Below, one piece after another: positions 24,585 to 32,228 of a stretch of DNA of 42,636 nt; position 1 is the stretch's first letter; the number at the start of each line of letters is the position of its first letter. The translations under genes and the position numbers were made by a program. The notes under the pieces are model-generated. The model had not been told where the DNA came from, searched no databases, and was given only the letters and a program-made list of their open reading frames with translations. The stretch is from Bacillota bacterium (GTDB lineage Bacteria; Bacillota; UBA4882; UBA8346). Where the stretch lies: assembly GCA_023436305.1 (NCBI GenBank), contig JAEZJQ010000034.1, forward strand, positions 1 through 42,636, read 5' to 3'.

Positions 24585-25669
24585 AAATTGTGGATATCAA
24601 AATCGGACATATCGTAATTCCGTTGAAAAAGCCCTTTAAAACAGCTTTACGATCTGTAGAATATATTGATGACGTGATCGTCAAGGTTATCACCGATACC
24701 GGCCATATTGGATACGGCGAGGCGGCTCCGACAGCCGTGATTACCGGTGATACGATGGGGTCGATTACCGGGGCCATTGAAAGTGTGATTGCCAACCAAT
24801 TGCTGGGATTGGAGATCGAGAATATCGAAGAAATCATGCGCAGGTTAAACGGGTGCATTATTAAAAACACCAGCGCCAAAGCGGCGGTGGATATAGCGAT
24901 CTATGATTTATTCGGCCAGTTGAATCAAATGGCTTTATACAAATTGTGGGGTGGGTTTCGGAAAAAAATGACTACCGATCTCACCATCAGCGTGAATGAA
25001 CCGGAGCAGATGGCCCTGGATAGTCTTGAGGCGGTTAAATTGGGATATGATACGATAAAGATTAAAGTCGGTAAGAACCCGTTTAAGGATATTGAACGGA
25101 TGAAAGCGATTCGAAAAGCGGTTGGATGCGATGTAAACTTGCGAATCGACGCCAATCAAGGATGGAAACCCAAAGAGGCGGTTCGTATTCTGCGAAAAGT
25201 GGAGGATGAAGGGCTGAATATTGAATTGGTTGAGCAACCGGTGATTGCCCATGATCTGGAGGGCCTGAAACACGTGACCGATAACGTTACGATTCCGGTG
25301 ATGGCCGATGAAAGCGTTTTTTCACCGCTGGATGCCATGAAAATCATGCAAATGAGGGCGGCTGATCTGCTGAATATCAAACTAATGAAAACCGGAGGCG
25401 TTCATAACGCCTTAAGAATTTGCGCAATGGCTGAAATTTATGGTGTAGAATGCATGATGGGCTGCATGTTGGAATCTAAAATCAGCGTTACGGCGGCAGT
25501 ATATTTGGCGGCAGCCAAACATATAATTACCCGAATTGATCTGGATGGTCCGGCTTTGTGCCGCGAAGATCCGATTATGGGTGGAGCGGTATTTAACGGA
25601 CCGGAAATCACGGTGACCGATGACATTGGATTCGGGTTTCAGAAGATTGATGGGGTGATTTATTATTGA
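24581..25669 (+). CDS. L-Ala-D/L-Glu dipeptide epimerase (enolase superfamily)
   Basis: A 362-residue muconate-lactonizing-type enolase-superfamily enzyme. It has the lid domain with GYGEAAPTAVITGD, the catalytic pair of lysines in IKIKVGKNP and the C-terminal KLMKTGG, and metal ligands in RIDANQGW, ELVEQPV and VMADESV. The combination with GCMLESKISVTAA near the C-terminus is typical of YcjG/YkfB-type L-Ala-D/L-Glu epimerases. It converts L-Ala-D-Glu from peptidoglycan to L-Ala-L-Glu for recycling. It overlaps the serine hydrolase upstream and the fused dipeptidase downstream, so all three are translated together. Other dipeptide specificities are possible. Confidence 0.9.
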   Translation: MKIVDIKIGHIVIPLKKPFKTALRSVEYIDDVIVKVITDTGHIGYGEAAPTAVITGDTMGSITGAIESVIANQLLGLEIENIEEIMRRLNGCIIKNTSAKAAVDIAIYDLFGQLNQMALYKLWGGFRKKMTTDLTISVNEPEQMALDSLEAVKLGYDTIKIKVGKNPFKDIERMKAIRKAVGCDVNLRIDANQGWKPKEAVRILRKVEDEGLNIELVEQPVIAHDLEGLKHVTDNVTIPVMADESVFSPLDAMKIMQMRAADLLNIKLMKTGGVHNALRICAMAEIYGVECMMGCMLESKISVTAAVYLAAAKHIITRIDLDGPALCREDPIMGGAVFNGPEITVTDDIGFGFQKIDGVIYY

Positions 25670-26757
25670 AATACCTTACCATGCAGGATTTTTACGCTGA
25701 TGGCGGCGCTATTGTCCAAGTGCTTGACCGGCTTCAATCGCAGCAAGCGATGATCGTAATATGGGAAACAGAATATTATGCCCGGTTATATTTGACTGAA
25801 TCGCTGAACGGCCGTTGGAAAGTGGTTGGTCAAATGCAGGCGAACATTGGGCGTGATGGAATGGGTAAAACCAAGGAAGGCGACTGTAAGTCCCCCACGG
25901 GAATATTTTCGCTGGCGTCCGCTTTTGGGATCGTTCCGCCATCGGAAAGGCTTCGGTATCCTTACCGGATGCTTACCGAGTATGATTACTGGGTGGATGA
26001 TAGTCAGTCGCAATTGTACAATCAATGGGTGCGTTTCAAGGACGGTTATTGGAAGGATTGGGGCAGCGCCGAATGTTTGGGGAAAGAGGCCATCGCTTAT
26101 AAGTACGCGGTAATCATCAATTATAATACCGAACGGCAACCGGGGAAGGGAAGCGCGATCTTCCTCCATGTCCGGACCGGTGAAAAAAATCCCACCCAAG
26201 GTTGTACCGCCGTATCCGAATCAGATATGTTTGAAATATTACATTGGTTGGACTTCGCTAAAAAACCGGTGCTCATTCAGGGGTCTTTGGCGGATGTCAT
26301 GGCGGTTCCCGAAGAGCAAATCATGTCCCTTTACGGGCTTCCGGATGGCTTTGTTTATGTGGAGGACATCATTCCCGATATATTGGTTGATATTCGTTAT
26401 TCCACGGAAGGCGCGTTTCCCAATATCGCCATTCTCACTCAGCAAGCGGCTTGGGCGCTGGCTGAAGCCCAACGGATGTTTTTGGAGCAGGATTATTGTA
26501 TTAAAATACTAGATGCCTATCGCCCGCAAAAATCAACGGCTTTCCAATCCGCACATCACCGGGGTAGTGCATTGGATGTGACGTTGGTTGATTTAAAAAC
26601 AGGACAGGAAGCGGATATGGGGGAGGAAAACCGGAGGATGCTGCGCGATTTCATGGGAAGTTGCGGATTTAAGACAGAAGACGGTGAGTGGTGGCATTTC
26701 TCACTGGTTGAGGAACCCTACCCGGAACGCTATTTTGACTTTCCAGTGGAGCGGTGA
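25666..26757 (+). CDS. YkuD-like L,D-transpeptidase domain fused to VanX-type D-Ala-D-Ala dipeptidase
   Basis: A 363-residue fusion starting at TTG 25666, which overlaps the epimerase stop and follows GGGGTG; ATG 25681 lacks such a site. Residues about 30-205 form an ErfK/YafK-type YkuD domain with catalytic His168 and Cys180 (FLHVRTGEKNPTQGC). Residues about 225-363 are a VanX/DdpX domain: Arg286 (DAYRP), zinc ligands His297, Asp304 and His344, and base Glu341 (EWWHF). Distances Arg-to-His (11) and Asp-to-Glu (37) are much shorter than in VanX (45 and 58), so two loops are missing. No signal peptide is present. A role in muropeptide salvage is inferred from the operon. Confidence 0.85.
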   Translation: MKYLTMQDFYADGGAIVQVLDRLQSQQAMIVIWETEYYARLYLTESLNGRWKVVGQMQANIGRDGMGKTKEGDCKSPTGIFSLASAFGIVPPSERLRYPYRMLTEYDYWVDDSQSQLYNQWVRFKDGYWKDWGSAECLGKEAIAYKYAVIINYNTERQPGKGSAIFLHVRTGEKNPTQGCTAVSESDMFEILHWLDFAKKPVLIQGSLADVMAVPEEQIMSLYGLPDGFVYVEDIIPDILVDIRYSTEGAFPNIAILTQQAAWALAEAQRMFLEQDYCIKILDAYRPQKSTAFQSAHHRGSALDVTLVDLKTGQEADMGEENRRMLRDFMGSCGFKTEDGEWWHFSLVEEPYPERYFDFPVER

Positions 26758-26796
26758 GGCTTAAGTATACGAAGTTCCTTAAGGTGGGTTATTTTA

Positions 26797-26862
26797 ATGA
26801 CTTTTGATGAAACCTTAAAAATGCTTTATACGCCAAAGGTTCCTATTATAAAACAAAATTGA
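26797..26862 (+). CDS. Short ORF ahead of the ABC exporter (possible leader peptide)
   Basis: A 21-residue frame, MTFDETLKMLYTPKVPIIKQ plus N, preceded by AAGGTGGG. Its stop codon overlaps the ribosome binding site (GAGAGGA) of the exporter ATPase gene at 26876, so its translation could influence that gene. It could equally be the remnant of a degraded upstream gene. Confidence 0.35.
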   Translation: MTFDETLKMLYTPKVPIIKQN

Positions 26863-26875
26863 GAGGATATGGATT

Positions 26876-27790
26876 ATGGATAAGATTATTGAAATAACAG
26901 GTCTTAAAAAATCTTACGGTGCATTAGAAGCAGTTAAGGAAATTGATTTTTACGTTGAGAGAGGGACTTTTTTTGCTTTTTTAGGCCCGAACGGCGCGGG
27001 AAAGTCGACTACTATCAATATTATAGATACCTTGCTAAAGCCGGATGGTGGAGATGTTATTATTGATGGATACACTTTAGGCAGGGAGGATGATAAGATT
27101 CGCCCCATACTTGGTACGGTATTTCAAGATAATTTATTAGACAGACTGCTCACGGTAAAAGAAAATCTGATTATCCGGGGCAGCTTTTATTATTCAAATA
27201 AAGATGATTTAATGACAGCAGTCGATTATGCGGCGGAGAGTACAGGAGTGACAGGATATTTAGACCGTCCGTATGGTAAATTATCAGGAGGCCAGAGAAG
27301 GAGAGCCGATATTGCAAGGGCACTTGTGAATACACCCAAAATTTTCATATTAGATGAACCTACAACGGGACTTGATCCGCAAACCAGACAAAATGTATGG
27401 CAAGCCATTGAACATTTACGAAAAGAAAAAAACATGACCATATTTCTTACTACTCATTATATGGAAGAGGCAGCGAAGGCAGATTATGTGGTGGTAATTG
27501 ATAATGGAAGTATTACCGCTAAAGGTACCCCGGCGCAGATAAAGGAGCAATACAGTACTGATCATTTAATCATACATACTTCACATATGGAAGAAATCAT
27601 CGATATTCTAAAATATATGGGGTTTACCTATGTCTTAAAAGGAGACACAATAACAATAAAATTAGATTCAACCTTGCAAGCGCTGCCTGTTATAGAACAA
27701 TGTAAAGATAAAATAAGAGGATTCCAGGTAATCGAAGGGAATATGGATGATGCTTTTATCAATATAACCGGGAAGGAAATAAGGGAATGA
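26876..27790 (+). CDS. ABC exporter ATP-binding protein (DrrA-type)
   Basis: A 304-residue ATPase: Walker A GPNGAGKST, Q-loop GTVFQDNLLD, signature LSGGQRRRADIARAL, Walker B IFILDEPTTGLDPQ and switch FLTTHYMEEA. The C-terminal extension of about 80 residues is typical of the DrrA/CcmA group that pairs with ABC-2 permeases to export drugs, lipids or antibiotics. The next gene overlaps by four bases (ATGA). Codon choice is more AT-rich than in the operon just upstream, and the downstream flank carries a fragment of a dipeptidase gene, so the pair may have been acquired. Confidence 0.92.
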   Translation: MDKIIEITGLKKSYGALEAVKEIDFYVERGTFFAFLGPNGAGKSTTINIIDTLLKPDGGDVIIDGYTLGREDDKIRPILGTVFQDNLLDRLLTVKENLIIRGSFYYSNKDDLMTAVDYAAESTGVTGYLDRPYGKLSGGQRRRADIARALVNTPKIFILDEPTTGLDPQTRQNVWQAIEHLRKEKNMTIFLTTHYMEEAAKADYVVVIDNGSITAKGTPAQIKEQYSTDHLIIHTSHMEEIIDILKYMGFTYVLKGDTITIKLDSTLQALPVIEQCKDKIRGFQVIEGNMDDAFINITGKEIRE

Positions 27791-28641
27791 GATATTTAGT
27801 AAAACGTAATTTGCTAATATTTTTCCGTGAAAAAAGCAACGTGTTTTTTTCGCTTCTCGGAGTAATTGTAATTATTGGTCTCTATGTTTTGTTTTTAGGC
27901 GATTTACTGGTAAAAGGCATGGCTGGCATGAAAGGTGTCAGATTCTTAATGGATAGTTGGATTATGGCGGGTTTATTGGCAGTAACACCGGTTACTGCAT
28001 CATTAGGCGCTATGGCAACAATGATTGAAGATAAAAGGTACAATATATACAAGGACTTTACAGCATCACCTTTAAAAAGAAGCACCTTGGCAGGCAGTTA
28101 CATAATCAGCGGGTTTTTAATTAGTTTGATCTTAACCTTTATAACCTTTGTGCTAGCGGAAGTTTATATTGTAATATATGGTGGAGAGTTATTAACAATA
28201 GCAGCTGCATTAAAAGTCATACTTCTAATTATTTTTACAACGGCAGCCTCAAGTATTATGATGTTCTATATTGTATCCTGGTTTAAAAGTATCAATGCTT
28301 ATACTACCGCAAGTACTTTGGTAGGCACTTTAATCGGATTTATTACAGGCATTTACATACCCATTGGAAGCCTGCCGAAATCCATACAGACAATAATAAA
28401 AATATTTCCACCTTCTCATGCAGGAGTGCTATTTCGAAGGGTTATGATGGAACAGCCGGAGAAGGTTACATTTGCAGGCGCACCAACGGCTGCATTGGAA
28501 GAATTCAGGCTAAATTTAGGAGTTTCCTTCAAAGTTGGAGATGCCATTATAAGCTCTTACGCCAGTATTTTGTATATACTTATTTTTATGATCGTTTTCT
28601 TTGTCCTATCCGTTATAAAGATTTCAAAAAAGGAAAGATAA
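27787..28641 (+). CDS. ABC-2 type exporter permease
   Basis: A 284-residue membrane protein with about six transmembrane segments (for example LGVIVIIGLYVLFLG, LLAVTPVTASLGAM, FLISLILTFITFVLAE, GTLIGFITGIYIPIG) and the ABC-2 signature loop DFTASPLKRSTLAGSY. It forms the membrane part of the exporter with the ATPase encoded immediately upstream. The large loop FPPSHAGVLFRRVMMEQPEK is typical of DrrB/YadH-type permeases. The substrate is unknown; resistance to an antibiotic or lipid export is the usual role. Confidence 0.9.
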   Translation: MRYLVKRNLLIFFREKSNVFFSLLGVIVIIGLYVLFLGDLLVKGMAGMKGVRFLMDSWIMAGLLAVTPVTASLGAMATMIEDKRYNIYKDFTASPLKRSTLAGSYIISGFLISLILTFITFVLAEVYIVIYGGELLTIAAALKVILLIIFTTAASSIMMFYIVSWFKSINAYTTASTLVGTLIGFITGIYIPIGSLPKSIQTIIKIFPPSHAGVLFRRVMMEQPEKVTFAGAPTAALEEFRLNLGVSFKVGDAIISSYASILYILIFMIVFFVLSVIKISKKER

Positions 28642-28650
28642 CTTTAAAAC

Positions 28651-28687
28651 GACTTTGGTTGATTTAAAAACAAAGCAGGAAGCGGAA
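28651..28687 (+). pseudogene. Fragment of a second VanX-type dipeptidase gene
   Basis: Thirty-two of 37 bases match 26580-26616 inside the intact fused dipeptidase gene. In frame it reads TLVDLKTKQEAE, against TLVDLKTGQEAD in the intact copy. It starts ten bases after the permease stop. It is the footprint of a duplicated or replaced dipeptidase copy flanking the ABC exporter pair. Confidence 0.7.
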
Positions 28688-28715
28688 TACCTCATCATTA
28701 GAGATTGCCCATCCG

Positions 28716-28792
28716 GACCTATCCTCCGGCCCCTTCCCTCCGAACACCAGCCAAAATCACCCACCGAGGGAAGGGGGCCGGGGGGATAGGTC
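28716..28792. repeat. Long GC-rich palindrome
   Basis: GACCTATCC-TCCGGCCCC-TTCCCTC (28716-28740) pairs with GAGGGAAGGGGGCCGGGGGGATAGGTC (28766-28792), allowing two small bulges, around a 25-base loop. GTTTTTA follows, so it may terminate transcription of the ABC pair. Its composition is unlike its surroundings, which suggests a dispersed palindromic repeat. A short CG alternation follows at 28817-28828. Confidence 0.65.
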
Positions 28793-28920
28793 GTTTTTAG
28801 GCCCACATTATCAACTCGCGCGCGCGCGACAGCCTTTCGCAAGTAGGCAAACTTCCAGAAGAGAAATTATCACAGACCATTTTATCCTGGGCGGTGGCGT
28901 AATCCCCATTGTTATGATAA

Positions 28921-29149
28921 AAGTATAAGTTCCCAAGATGGACGGTAGATGGTATACTTTCAGCTAAGAGTCACTTAACTGAAGGTGATGGCTGTTAGGG
29001 GCACTGAGATAACTAAAGCTCGAACCCCCATTTAGTTCGGCCATCTGCCGTACCAACCATCTGGGAGACGGAGAACCGTCATCCCGTATAGACGCTTGGT
29101 AAGTTTATCGACCGTCAAGGGGACAATTATCTGGCTATGAGGAGTTGAT
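28921..29149 (+). ncRNA. Structured leader of truncated IS110 element: candidate bridge RNA region
   Basis: The region directly 5' of the IS110 transposase start is rich in pairing. AAGTATA (28921-28927) can pair with TATACTT (28953-28959). AGATGG plus ACGGTAGATGG (28936-28952) can pair with CCATCTGCCGT and CCATCT (29041-29062) with a 5-base bulge. AACTAAA/TTTAGTT (29011-29017, 29031-29037) and GACGG-AGAA-CCGTC (29067-29080) form further hairpins. IS110-family elements encode a bridge RNA in this position. Exact ends and loops were not determined. Confidence 0.5.
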
Positions 29150-29152
29150 TTG

Positions 29153-29749
29153 ATGACATTTTACAGTATCGATCTTCATTTAGATTCCTTTCTCGCAACC
29201 AAATTATCATTTGATGAAGAAGCGGAACAGGGGAAAATTCAAACCACAAAATACTACCTGGATGAAGCTTCATTTCAAAACTTTAAAACCCAACTGGAAA
29301 TAACTGACTACCTCATTGTAGAATCTTGTACTAATGCCTTTTGGTTTTACGACCAAATTAAGGACCTGGTTAAAAAATGTTTTGTTCTTGACGTCAACAA
29401 ATTTAAACAGAATATCAATAAGACTGATAAAATCGATGGAAAAAAGTTAGTAAAAAAATTAGCTTACTTTATCATGGCTAATGGAGACCAAGATGATCTT
29501 CCAACCGTGTTTATCCCATCGGTCCAAATAAGAGAGATTCGTGGCTTATTTTCCACTTACCAATTGAATAAGAAGACGACTACTCAATTTAAAAATAGAG
29601 TTCATTCAATTTTAAAACAGAATGGAATTGTTGTATCTCGTAAAGGAATTTCCGAAAAACCAGCATTTCGGACTAAATTATTAACACTACCTTTAAGTCA
29701 AGTCTGGAAGATCCAAATTCAAACATTACTTAAACAAATAGGATTTTGA
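29153..29749 (+). pseudogene. IS110-family transposase, 5' part only
   Basis: A 198-residue frame corresponding to the N-terminal DEDD (RuvC-like) domain of IS110 transposases: FYSIDLHLDSFLATK with the first Asp, then LIVESCTNAFWFYDQI, and VLDVNKFKQNINKTDKIDGK matching the KTDxxDA block. It stops in the linker coiled coil (TLLKQIGF), so the second domain with the PGIG and catalytic Ser motifs is missing. GAGGAG lies eight bases before ATG 29153. Six bases after the stop the inverted-repeat element begins, which suggests that its insertion with an accompanying deletion removed the 3' half. The element is therefore dead unless complemented. Confidence 0.85.
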
Positions 29750-29754
29750 AATAA

Positions 29755-29871
29755 CTAGGAGTCTGTGCGGGTAGCAGGTTTTCGAAGCATATTTAGTGTT
29801 TAGTAACATAATCTAATACAAGATATTGTGGTTTTAAGCTGTAAAAATGTGTTACTCGCACAGATTCCTAG
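29755..29871 (-). repeat. Small inverted-repeat element, copy 2 (MITE-like, inverted relative to copy 1)
   Basis: A 117-bp unit. Its reverse complement starts CTAGGAATCTGTGCGAGTAA and ends CCCGCACAGACTCCTAG, the same ends as 9076-9173. It also shares AAATATGCTTCGAAAA. The middle differs and is 19 bases longer. It lies between the truncated IS110 gene and an IS1182-like fragment. It is too short to encode a transposase and must be moved in trans. Confidence 0.8.
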
Positions 29872-29901
29872 CGGATTTGGGTGGAATCCGCTTCGATTTT
29901 T
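29871..29901 (+). terminator. Terminator-like hairpin next to element copy 2
   Basis: GCGGATT (29871-29877) pairs with AATCCGC (29885-29891) around a 7-base loop; a T-run ends near 29901. The gene it once served is not evident. Confidence 0.45.
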
Positions 29902-29985
29902 TGGGTTTCAGACAGATCGTCAATCGTTCGCTGGAGTTCGTTATTTTTTTCTTGTAATTTTAATTGGATTTGAGTTCGCAGGAAT

Positions 29986-30184
29986 TCAAAGAACATGTTG
30001 GTTAAAAATACCGCTTTTAATCATTCCAAATACTGGTTCAACCGTAACCTTTCTTAATGTGTATCGGGTACGGCCCCTTTTAGTGCTTAAAAAACGGTGC
30101 ATTCCCTCGGCAATATCATATTTTCCGGAATCGGATCCCGTGGACATTGACGGTGTTCCATGTTTTTTCGGCGTTGAAGTTCGT
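29986..30184 (-). pseudogene. IS1182-type transposase C-terminal fragment
   Basis: On the minus strand one frame reads KYDIAEGMHRFLSTKRGRTR followed by YTLRKVTVEPVFGMIKSG and then a stop. The GRxxYxxRKxTVEPVFGxIK block is the hallmark near the C-terminus of IS1182/DDE_Tnp_1-type transposases. No start and no catalytic N-terminal part is present, so it is a remnant of about 65 codons. A different frame at 29868-29990 (FLRTQIQLKLQEKNNELQRT) is coiled-coil-like and of unknown origin. Confidence 0.65.
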
Positions 30185-30230
30185 TATCCCGGAAAAAGAG
30201 ACCAAGCTCCTGGACCTGGTTTTTTCTGCA

Positions 30231-30743
30231 TTATTTTATAGTATACTTATCACCATATGCAGTTATATTTAGAGGAGTCGTAAGTGAAGTATTACCGGTT
30301 TTCAATATCCTTCTGTAGCACTCAACTCTGTCTACTGACTCCTGCCATTCTTTATCACTTGCAAGTAGAACCTTCTTCCTTGCGTCCAAGAACTTGACCA
30401 ACCATTTCGTTTCATCAATGCCTGTTTTAGGAGTTCCGCCCATAGCCTTTGTCGTAGCATCAATCATTTCCTGACAGCCGTTCTTGCCGTCTGTACCGTG
30501 TTGAATACATGCATCATAGAACTGTCCTTTGGTAATCGTTAATTTAGCGCCAATTTTTCTCGCCAATTCTTGTGACGGATTCCAATATGATTTTTCACAC
30601 ATATTCAGTTGAGCCTGCTTAAACTTAGAATCCTCTTTGCATTTTACAAAATCTTTGGGGAAATAGCTCTGACTTTGATAGTAGTTTGGGCTTGAAGTAT
30701 AAATTACATTAAACTTTTTCGTTAAATGTTTCGATATATACAC
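30231..30743 (-). pseudogene. GH46 chitosanase, 5'-truncated
   Basis: A 170-codon frame (from GTG 30743) matching the C-terminal two-thirds of GH46 chitosanases: ELARKIGAKLTITKGQFYDA, CIQHGTDGKNGCQEMIDATT, TGIDETKWLVKFLDARKKVL, SVDRVECYRRIL, and a final TPLNITAYGDKYTIK. Intact enzymes are about 240-280 residues, with a signal peptide and the catalytic Glu and Asp near the start, all missing here. There is no ribosome binding site before the GTG. The gene lost its 5' end, probably in the same rearrangements that left the transposon debris on its left; the breakpoint lies just beside the divergent gene at 30791. Confidence 0.75.
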
Positions 30744-30790
30744 TGAAGGATTGTAAGAATTGAATATTTAACGAAAGGAGAATCATCCGC

Positions 30791-31642
30791 ATGCGAAGTG
30801 TGAATAATGGCCTTATGGGGAGTCAAGGACTCGCAGGTTTTTTGAATTCCCCCACCACCAATCAAGACAATTTACTCAGTATTATGAATAGGGAGGCTGC
30901 TAAAAAGCAAAAACTCTCGTTTACTCCAAGGATTGATCCCAAGGTTACTGCGATTATTAATAGCGATAAGGGAGTATATGACCCGAAGACGGGCACCTGG
31001 GCAAGTTCCGGTAATCTATCGGATGCCTTGAACATTTTAAAAGACCGCCAGGAATACAATCAAGCCATTAATGATGCGCTAGCCGGACAAGGGATCAAAC
31101 TTTCTTCGCGGGAGAAAATGACTCTGACAATCGATAAGGATGGCCAGATCACGGTTTCGGGTATCAATGACCAACAGAAAAAAACCAGGATTGAGGAAGC
31201 GCTTAACAGTGCCATGAAAGATGCAAGTACGGGATTTATGATGCATATAGAGTCAATCAAAGTAATGAATGGGCAGGAAACTCCTGGAGCGCTAGCAAAA
31301 TGGATGGTATACGACTTTTTAAAGCATGAGGCCGGGCAAGATTTAAGTGAATTGAAATTAATCAACGGAAAAATCGCTGGCGCCAATGAAAAGTTCCAGG
31401 AGATCATCGACGGTAAACGTGATTTCGGTGAAAACAACGAGTATGCCCAAGAAGTTATGGCCAAACTAAAGTCTATTTTGGCGATCGGCCAGGATAAAAT
31501 ACCGGATCTTCAATTAAGTATTGATTTTCAGAATGGTTCATTGGTCGATAAAGATGTCAAAAATGGCTTTGGACCGGGCCAGTTAACAACCTGGTTTCAG
31601 GATTTCATATCGGGCCAAGCGCAATGGGATGTTAAGGCGTAA
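30791..31642 (+). CDS. Uncharacterised protein (DUF4885-like)
   Basis: A 283-residue soluble-looking protein with no signal peptide and no membrane segment. The central block LSSREKMTLTIDKDGQITVS followed by GINDQQKKTRIEEALNSAMK resembles a motif I associate with DUF4885-type proteins of Bacillota; the assignment is tentative. The rest is rich in Lys/Asp/Asn, with GKRDFGENNEYAQEVMAKLK and a Gly/Trp-containing C-terminus. AAAGGAG lies nine bases ahead of ATG 30791. It stands alone next to the truncated chitosanase. The function is unknown; a flagellar or surface-associated helper role is only a guess. Confidence 0.6.
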   Translation: MRSVNNGLMGSQGLAGFLNSPTTNQDNLLSIMNREAAKKQKLSFTPRIDPKVTAIINSDKGVYDPKTGTWASSGNLSDALNILKDRQEYNQAINDALAGQGIKLSSREKMTLTIDKDGQITVSGINDQQKKTRIEEALNSAMKDASTGFMMHIESIKVMNGQETPGALAKWMVYDFLKHEAGQDLSELKLINGKIAGANEKFQEIIDGKRDFGENNEYAQEVMAKLKSILAIGQDKIPDLQLSIDFQNGSLVDKDVKNGFGPGQLTTWFQDFISGQAQWDVKA

Positions 31643-31849
31643 ACAATATTTTCAGTCTGGACCGGTTTTAGAGGGGGGCTGAAGTGGCAGGACCGAAAGG
31701 GGATTTTGCACGTTTTATTGGTTGTTTTCCTGGGCGAGGGAAATTATTTGCGTTTTAGATTTCTCTTGTGTTAGTAAAGGTTAAATTTTGCTGATAATAA
31801 TAATATTACAAAAAAACCAATAAATATCAGGATGGACTCCATTCTTGTC
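31643..31849 (+). other. Intergenic stretch with one micro-ORF
   Basis: GTG 31684, after GAGGGGGG, opens a 24-residue frame (MAGPKGDFARFIGCFPGRGK...) that may be a leader peptide or chance. Nothing else is recognised before the promoter at 31850. Confidence 0.25.
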
Positions 31850-31879
31850 TTGACTGATTAAACACCCTCATGATAAAAT
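31850..31879 (+). promoter_or_regulatory. Candidate promoter without a downstream ORF
   Basis: TTGACT (31850-31855), an 18-base spacer and TAAAAT (31874-31879). The first transcript end downstream is the terminator at 32032, with no gene between. Confidence 0.5.
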
Positions 31880-31885
31880 AAAATC

Positions 31886-32062
31886 ATAGCAAGTTCGTTG
31901 GCTCTCCAAAATTAAAAACTCTTAATCATATTGAGTTTTGAGCTTACCAATATGCGTTCATTCTTCACGGCGTACCCGAGTGCAGCTCCAAAGAACCGAT
32001 GAATCTTGTTGGAACTATCCAAAAGTAAGTTAAACAAGGTTTTCTATAAGCCTTGTTTTTTA
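31886..32062 (+). ncRNA. Candidate small RNA of about 175 nt
   Basis: The segment runs from a good promoter to an intrinsic terminator and holds no credible reading frame. Internal hairpins include AAAACTC/GAGTTTT near 31915-31940. It does not match an RNA family I can recognise. Confidence 0.35.
32032..32062 (+). terminator. Intrinsic terminator
   Basis: AAACAAGG (32032-32039) pairs with CCTTGTTT (32051-32058), followed by a T-run. Confidence 0.8.
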
Positions 32063-32228
32063 TTTGAAGTATTTTCTTTCGAATAGTATTTGCAGAAGGG
32101 TTTATGAGCTTTTTATTTGTGCATATTAAGAAAAATTGAAAAATTACCGAAAATATTATTAGGCTCATCCATCACCGTGATGAATCCTTGAAATTGGATC
32201 TTGATTTCAGAAAGGACTGATTGGACAG

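Noticed and set aside
28817..28828. CG alternation as a functional site
   Set aside because: It is a short simple repeat with no further structure of its own.
29828..30241. 137-codon plus-strand frame over the IS debris
   Set aside because: It is antisense to the IS1182-type fragment and reads through the repeat end; no protein family features.
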